Assembly: GCA_946122785.1 (NCBI GenBank)
Contig: CAMGYJ010000002.1
Span: forward strand, 26,867,760 to 26,931,759
DNA length: 64,000 nucleotides
Direction: 5' to 3'
Source: Linum tenue
Taxonomy: Eukaryota; Streptophyta; Magnoliopsida; Malpighiales; Linaceae
Positions 56,616 to 64,000 of this stretch are shown here, one piece after another. A model generated the notes under the pieces. It saw nothing but the letters and a program-made list of their open reading frames with translations. It had not been told where the DNA came from and ran no database searches. The position numbers and the translations under genes are program-made. The stretch's first letter is position 1, and each line of letters opens with the position of its first letter.

Positions 56616-59600
56616 GAGGATATGCAGATTTTTTTGAAACCTTAATCATAGGTGACATGAAGTTGTAGTTTGATAAGAAATGTTAAAGCAACCAATTGAG
56701 AAATTCTAGATGAAATTCAGATTGGTCTCGAACTTGAACTTTATAAAGTTTGTATGTGATGTCAAATGTATGATTATATGATATGATGCAATGTCATGAT
56801 GAGATATGTTGATGAAAATGTTCTTTCACTTTAAGTGAACTTTGAAAATTATTGATGTTCACTTTGGCTATTAATTTCTTGAGATTAGCTATCTAATGAT
56901 GTCATATGATTAGTTTGAAGTGCATTTGAGAATGAGTTGTATGATGTATGTAAAGGCATTTGAAAAAGGTTCTATGATGATATCTTGAAGGGTATGCAAA
57001 GGGAAGAGCATAATCCCTAATCATGGTCTTGATATTTTTCATGGATTCTCTTAAACCTCATCCACAAGGAACTACGTCATTCTTTTAGTGAACTTTCTCC
57101 TTGGTTGTGCTCGCGCTGGAGCAGCATGGGTGTCTCCGGTAGGTACTTTCTTCCTTCGAGTGTGAGTCATCATCTCGAGGTATTGGGCTTGCCATATAGT
57201 GTTTCCTCTTTGTCTCCTCAATGAGCCCAATGCATGCCATTTTGGGGACTAATAAAAGGTTGGTCCTCTGCTTTCTCCACCTTGGACCTCGGTGCTTGAG
57301 TGGCTGATGTCTTAGCCATACAATCTTCTTACTGGTAGGTTGATTTTGTAGGAGGCATTTGTAGCATGGTGGCCTTGGATAACGTGCTCTTTTAGTATGA
57401 TTGATATTCTTGCTATGCGAGTATGTCATGCTTGGCTAAGAGGAATTTTCATCTCGGGTATTGTCTTGTTGATGTCGGTTTCTAGACATGCTTGATTGAT
57501 TTCGCCGAGAGGTATGAGGTAAAAAAAAATTTAGTTGAAGGATAGTTTGATTGACAGATTGGGTAGCTGGAACAAATGATTCAAGATCAATGAGGTTTCC
57601 CGTCTAATCATGATTTGAGGGTTTGGATAACCACTTTTTCAGTGGCACTATCTTGCCCTTGAGAATATGTTCTTTGCCTTCTGTTCTTCGGAACAAAGGT
57701 GCAACTTTTACCAATCTTGACTTAAGAAGATTGCAAACAATGTTTGAAAAATCTCATTTTGAAAAAGTATAATGGAACTCAATTTTAGAAATCAAAGCCT
57801 CACTTGAGGAAAATGTGGTGCAACATGAGAAAAAGATTTCTTGTGTGGTTATTGCCACATTGTTTAAAAAGTTTTTTTTCATAAGCCAAGCCATGAGAAT
57901 ATTCATAAGCCCTCGTTCTCATTCTCACTCTCAGTTTCACTCTCACTCAATCCTATGGGTGCGTCGAGTTTACGATACTTCAGCTACTATCAAGATTCTT
58001 GTCACCATGTTGGGGACAAATGTGCTTGAGGTATAGGATTGTTGATCATGGAGAGTTCAGGTGACCTCAATATAGCCCCGTCATGTGATTTCTAGAACTT
58101 TCATGGAAGGAGGCCTCTTGTACGTAGGAGTCCTTATGTTTTGGGAAGCTGAACTTCTCGAATAAATGATGGATAAATGAGTCTCACATCCTTCATTTTC
58201 TAAAGTTTCCTGCTGAGGGATTCTGACTTGCCCCCAAAGTATGAAGCTGGCTGATCGATATATGAGATCTTTATTGAGGATATCTCATTTTCCTTGCGAA
58301 TGGTGGCTATCTTGGGTATCTTGTGTGGACATTTCTTCACTCAAGTTGCCCCATTGTCTAGAAATTTGGTTTTGGGAGGTAAGCTCGATTAAGTAATTGA
58401 GGTAATTTGAGCAGAAATCTTCTCATTTTCTGAGGTCCTTATTTTCACTTGAAAGGATGGATAAAAGAGGTCTTGGTACGATACATGCTTCGAATTCTCA
58501 TTGGCTCTCAGAATGATGAGTGTTTGAAGGCCTTTATGTGGCGATTGCCAAGTCTTATTATCATGGGGTTCTTCTTTTACTAGAAAGAATTGGATAATAG
58601 GGATCATCATGGGGTGTAATTTAAGCGTATGCTGATATTCTCATCTTACGAACCCTTCTCATTACGGATTCTTTGCGCTATTTCCTCATGCTTGAGAGGC
58701 AAGCATTCTTTGATCTGGAAAGCTGGTTAACTTGATGGCTAGCTCCGCTTGAGTATATCCTGATTGAGATATTTGTCCAATATTGAACTCTTGTGACCAT
58801 ATCGACATTAAACTTGGGATCGCCTTTTTTGCCTCTTTGCAAAGGTAGTCGGTCGTTTGCGACGAGTTTGAGTGATTGTAGCTTCAAGCGCTCGTGTATG
58901 GGCATCTAATATGTAAGTCCCACAATTTTTCTTTTTCTTTGTTTTGAATTTTTTTTTTTTTTGCCATTTTGGCTTCTTTTTTCCTTTTAATTTTTGTGGG
59001 ACTTAATTAATGTTGTTATGCCCCATACATGCTGATGCTGTCATTTGACTTGAGCATCAAAATGTTAAAAATTTGCCGACGTGAGTGATTTTTTCTTGTC
59101 GTATGGGCTACTGGCTATCCCTTTCTTGAGGAGTGATACTCATGACGTCAGGTTAAATGCCTCCTCTCAGGTTAGATTTATGCGTGTAAACATTGGATGG
59201 CAATGAGACATTTTTCTCTTTAGCCTCAACAGATGATGTGGATTCTATGCGTGCCCCGATGAGGGTTTTGTCAGAACTTGGCTTTTATAATGTCGGCATC
59301 ACGCTTCTTGTAGGCCATAATTCGAAATACACAACCTATATCGGTTATGGATAGTGACAAGATTCTACAAGTAGCCTAGTCTCATATCCTCGTTGCACCC
59401 TTTGACTATTTAGCTCACATAATTTGTGGACACCAGTGGGGGTGTTATTCTCTCAACTCTAGCAAAGTGTGCATACTCTCACATAAGTGGGTGGCTCAAA
59501 TTCTGGACACCAGTACAGTGTTTATAAACACTCAGCACCAGTGGGGTGCTTATGGTTGCTTATATGAAAATCTCATGGCTTTACTTGAAAACATGAAATG

Positions 59601-60908
59601 CATTTTTATGGTTCTCATTTTAGAGAAAACAAGGTAATCTTGAAGTTTTGGAAAACATGCTCCTCATTTTGAAAAGAGAAGGACCATTGATGCAAACATC
59701 TAAATCAAGATTGGTAGCAATCACACAATATTCCAAATAGCTGGAAATGCAAATAACTATTTATTCTTTAGTATGAAGGAGATTGTTTGATACATAAGAT
59801 AATACGCATTCATGCTCATTTGCTCCTGAGGATTGACATCATTATTTAATAGAGCTTCGTCTTGCAGCGTGCCAACTAATACCCATGAGTGGTCAATGGT
59901 CATTGTCGATGTATGGACAATTGGCTTCTTCTTTGAGTTTTCGACAAACTTATCGTGGGTTGTCGTTGAAGTTTGGACAATTGGCTTTATTCTTTGAATT
60001 TTTGACAAACTTCTCGTGAACATGGCAACTTGTCATTTCATTTCTTCATATATGGTTGACCTTCTTTTGGTGTCATCAAATTGCTTCTAGAATGAACTCC
60101 GTAACGAGCACAACCTTGGAACTTGTACTCAAAGGTTGACTTTATCCTTGTGAATGAGCACTTTAGAGAATCCTTGACTTATCATGGTTAAATTGTGACA
60201 TGTTGCTAACTGAGATGAGTGAACGAGTCATGCTAAATGAGATGAATGTAAGATAGCGTGTTAAATGGTACGATTGTGCGTATGAATGATGATTTTTTTG
60301 TGGATGCAAAAATGTTTGAACATTTACCATCATGATCGGTTTAAACGAGTGAACAATGAACTAACGAAAGAATTCTAGTGTCACGGATTTTGATAAACTT
60401 TTGCATAGCATCTAACCACGACATTCATGTATAACCGATGAATCATAATTCGTTACATCATAAACAAACATGAATCATAAACACATCATCATATTCAAAC
60501 CAACTTAGGGTTTTAAGCGGTTTAGCAACAAGGGTTAAGGTAGGTTTTGGGATAAGTTGCGTTAGGTAGTTTTCTAGGTAAACTATGCTGGATAGAGATC
60601 TTAAGTAATCAGGCTCCCAAGTTGTATCACACTATAACCCTTTCGAGTTTAGCATGATACCTCAAATCATCCTCGGATTTGAGTTCAACCTGGTTGGGAA
60701 GTTTTCGCATTTCCCCTACTATTGTAGGAGTCACGGTACTTTCTTCCTTTTTTCTATAAGGACAGCTCGGGTATAGAGCTTTAATGAATGAATGCAAATA
60801 ATTAAATGCAATATAAATTAAATTCGCAAATAGAGAAAGTAAACACCCAACAAATCAAAGATGAAAAGAAAACTTATCGATATAAATAATATAGCTCGAC
60901 TCTCAAAT

Positions 60909-60927
60909 TTCCCCAGCGGAGTCGCCA
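60909..60927 (-). other. LARD primer binding site, copy 2
   Basis: Exact copy of 52021-52039, next to the start of the right LTR. Confidence 0.8.
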
Positions 60928-60928
60928 C

Positions 60929-63900
60929 TGTCGCAACCGCCCCTCACAGATCGGGGACCACGTCGCGACACGCTCGGAGTCGCCATCGACCGTGTTTATA
61001 TGGTGGATCGAACACCTTTTGGTCCGGTTCCTAACCTTAGGGTCAGAACCGAGATTCGGTCTGCGAATTTTAGATTTTACTAGGTTCGGGAGTACGGTTA
61101 CATGTGGGGAAGTGTATTCACACCCCACAACGCCCCATAATGGGTACTACTTAAATCGATAAGCTTTTTAAGGTTGGGTGTATTATAAATTTCGCCTTAT
61201 TTGTGTATTCAATTATATGATTTGATTAATTAGATAGTTATTAATATTTGATCATACGTCTATTGACGTAATTCTCAAAATTAAAGAAAGAGTTTTTGGT
61301 TAGTTGGACTCGAACCTATTGGTTGCCTACGTACCCGAGTAGTCGGGATCAAAGTCCACGTAGTTCGATTATAATTGGTAGATTCATGGCGTGATCTTAC
61401 CACGTTCTATTGATCGTGAATAAGATAATAATTTGAGTTGTTATGAAATGTATTTTTGATATTTTTATTTTGTAATTGGATGATTATTGGATTTTTGAAT
61501 GAATTTTAATTTGAGAGATTACCACAGCCTATTGACTATGATTCTGTATGAAGAATTGTTTTTTTAGGAAAAATAAATACGAAGGGATACCAAACTCAAT
61601 AACCCTAAGAGTCCAAAAATTAATGCTCCTCGAGTATTTGAGTAATCGGACTAAACCTAAACGAAGGATTCAAACATGTTTAGTTTTCGTATTAAGAAGG
61701 TTTAAGAGATAAATAAAAACGAAATTGTTTCCTTATATATATTAGGCGTGTAGCCTAACTGTGAGACCTATACAGGTACAACTCTTGATCCATGAAAACT
61801 TTTTTTTTTTTTTGTCTTTGTTTAAGATGGCAACGGGTAAATAAAACGAAATTGAAGGGGCATTTTAGCCAATTAGCAACACAAGGCATATAAACCTGTC
61901 TAACAAAACAAACGAAACCCTAAGTCCTAACCTATATGAAACTCGGCGCCGCTCAGCCTCTCCTTCACTCTCTCCATTTCCAACTGTTCCCTCCAAATGA
62001 CGAGCAAAACTGAACCCTAGTCCTCCTCTCGATCGGACTAAACCATTGCCTCTCTCCCTCTTACTTCTTTTCGCCTATCAATCGACCCTCTTCTTCTCCC
62101 TACGTTCTAGTGAATGATGAGGAGCAAGGAAGGAGAGCAAAAGGACGGGGCAGGAAGAAGCGACAGTAGTGGACATCGGCCATGGCGATCGACGGCGGCG
62201 AAGGTAATAAGGTGGCACGACAGAGGCCTGGCAGTGACGGGTGAGGGTTTCGACCCCTCTTTTTAATTTTGGTTTATTTACTCTTCGATTTGATTCTGAT
62301 TTCGCTCCCTTTTGGTTTTGGTGGAAGGGGACGAGGAAAGGGCGAAGGAAGGAAAGAGGGTCAACAACGGCAGCTCTGAGCTTCTCCGGCGGCGACAAAG
62401 ACAAGATGAGTGAACTTTGTTTTGGTAGCTTTTGTTTCTCTGGGTCGTTTCTTAGCTGGGTTTGATTCGCTAGTGGTGTTTATAGTCCTGAAAATTTCTT
62501 TTCATGGTATGGAACTCCAGAAAGTTGGTATTTTTGTGATAGATTGTGGGTCTGAATATGGAAATATGAGGTTTTGGTAGTGCTGGGATTTCTGCGTTTA
62601 TGGTTGGTGATGGGCTTAATAACCTGGAAATTCGGTTTGTGGTTTGTACTTTTGGTTATAGAAGCGTTTGTGGTGGAAGTTTTGGTTTTGGAAGTTTGTG
62701 CTTATAACTGTTTTTTTGCGAATAGGGTTGTTTGTAAGCGTAAGATTTCCTTTCTAGTGGTTTAAAATGGGTTTACATATCTGTATCGTTGTGTATTATG
62801 GGTTTAAATTTGGGGATTGATGGTACGTGTAAGTGGAATCTGGAAATTAGCTTGTGATAATGGTGTTTGGTTTGGGGTTGTTTTGGACTATAATTTGAGA
62901 AACCATGTTAGTTGCTAGTCTTGGTTTGAGATTAGCTCTCTACGAGTGTTTATGGTTTTGGTAAAGTGGGTTTAGATTATAAGTTTATGGTGTTCATGAT
63001 GCTTTGAATTTTGAAATTTGAGTGGCGATCGGAGTATTGCCTGTTTCTTTCTGCATTCTATTCCGTGATTTATTAGTGGTTTTAGCATTGTTTTGCTTAC
63101 GTATGTAATGATGGAATTTCATGCTAATATGGTGGAAGTGCAAATGAGATGATAAATGAAACAATACTATTATCTTAGTATTAGCAATCATTAGTAACTG
63201 TACTCATATGCATTAGCTAACTTGAACGAAAATACTTGTAAGCTATATGTAGTTTATAGCAATAGAAAGAGTAGACAAATAATACAAGTATGATGATAAT
63301 GGTAAGTGCTTAAATGGAAAAAGGGACTGAAATAGAAATGAATGTATACAAGTGGATGATGGTAGTGGTGAATTGCCTGAATGTGAAGACTGATAAAGTA
63401 ACAACGATAATAATAATTAGATTGATAGTAGTCAAATTGTGATTTGCTTGGGGTAGATCGAATATTTCCTCTTTTAAACAAAATCAGCCTGCTGCTAGAA
63501 TGGAGTTGATTAAGTCTTTTTGATAAGAGAAAAACTTCACATAGGTAGGAGAAGTTGGAGCTACCAACCTTTTGTTTGTAGACTGGTGTGGTTAGAGCTG
63601 CTTTCTTCTTTACTTCTGTGGAGTTCTGATTGCTGCTTCTTTCCTTTCTTGAGTTTTCTGGTGGTGGTTGTTATTGCTTTTCTATTTTTTTACTGCTGGT
63701 TTGTGGTTGTATGTGGCTCGAAGAAGGAAAAGGTGGTAGAGAATTTTCCTCTAGCTCTCTGTCCGTGTGTGTTTGTTTTTGTGGAGGAAGAGGAAAGGGA
63801 GTTGTGGTTTTTTTGGAAAGTGAGTCGTTTTTTGTGTATCTTGCAGGAGAGAGGTCTGTTGAGGAAGAAGAGTAGAAGAGGAAGAAAGGAGTTGGCCGTG

Positions 63901-64000
63901 AAGTGTCCCCTGGCAGGAAGCTTGGGAAAGGAGAAGGGAAGAAGCTCGAAGTAGGAAGTCCCCCTGTTTTTTTTGCTTTGTTTTCTGTGGTGTTCATCGT
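60929..64000 (-). repeat. Right LARD LTR, cut by the window end
   Basis: 3072 bp matching 52041-55140 of the complete LTR, again mostly with single-base indels. The U3 and TATA part would lie right of the window, so a further internal unit may follow. Confidence 0.9.

Larger units (their letters stand above)
55893..60928 (-). other. LARD internal region, copy 2, non-coding
   Basis: 5036 bp, nearly identical to 47031-52040. Differences are mostly single-base insertions or deletions in short homopolymers, e.g. TAGAGGTATAC at 47053 against TAGAGTATAC at 55924. No coding region. Confidence 0.85.
46322..64000 (-). mobile_element. Head-to-tail array of a large non-coding LTR element (LARD-like)
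   Basis: A repeat period of about 8.87 kb covers the rest of the window: partial LTR (46322-47030), internal region (47031-52040), complete LTR (52041-55892), internal region (55893-60928), partial LTR (60929-64000, running out of the window). The direction is minus: PBS complements at 52021-52039 and 60909-60927, PPT complements at 47031 and 55893. LTRs of 3.85 kb, a 5 kb interior and no gag-pol fit a large retrotransposon derivative. The PBS sequence is of the kind seen in Ogre/Tat elements. Two interiors sharing one LTR fit unequal recombination between LTRs. Confidence 0.88.

Overview
The window is nuclear DNA of a flowering plant. The evidence is spliced genes with GT-AG introns, an angiosperm-type GASA/snakin gene, a plant purple acid phosphatase, a PDCB-type X8 protein, a cytosolic-type tRNA-Ser(GCT), and plant lineages of Ty3 elements, MULEs, hATs and Helitrons. 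I cannot name the species. Only about 14 kb (roughly 12.2-26.5 kb) is host gene space. The rest is nested, partly broken mobile DNA.

Layout. 1-1211 is the end of a large Ty3-type LTR lying inside a Helitron. 1213-12248 is that Helitron without its 5' part: a decayed Pif1-like helicase C-terminus, then four RPA1/OB-fold-like genes or fragments on the same strand, then a textbook hairpin and CTAG 3' end. 12249-26560 is the host island: a SERF/4F5 gene (minus) whose first intron looks like a U12 AT-AC intron, a 1.3 kb non-autonomous MULE with a perfect 9 bp target duplication, a 3.4 kb gag-less Ty3 element with short LTRs, a GASA/snakin gene (minus), tRNA-Ser(GCT), an X8/GPI-anchored protein gene (plus) and a seven-exon purple acid phosphatase gene (minus). 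The last two are convergent. The phosphatase has lost two metal ligands.

26.56-32.7 kb is a decayed MULE with a mudrA-like transposase (plus) and a convergent plant-mobile-domain gene (minus). A 613 bp hAT-type MITE is nested in the transposase. 32737-37502 is a LINE reverse-transcriptase fragment split by a complete 4456 bp hAT transposon with an intact multi-exon transposase. 37503-46321 is an Athila/Tat-like element on the minus strand that keeps gag, protease and an env-like/ATHILA ORF but has no RT, RNase H or integrase core. Its 5' LTR is cut off after about 33 bp.

From that break to the window end (46322-64000) there is a head-to-tail array of a large non-coding LTR element (LARD-like, minus strand): partial LTR, 5.0 kb internal region, complete 3.85 kb LTR, second 5.0 kb internal region, partial LTR. 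It has a clear PBS, PPT, TATA boxes and an internal GCAGTGTAGCC minisatellite, but no recognisable protein.

The host genes show no operon-like relation to each other. The mobile elements explain most of the structure, and their target-site duplications give a clear order of nesting. The most notable items are the LARD tandem array, the four-RPA Helitron, the phosphatase with missing metal ligands, the AT-AC intron after a 7-nt coding exon, the MULE plus PMD gene pair, and family-specific palindrome arrays at the same relative place in two related Ty3 LTRs.
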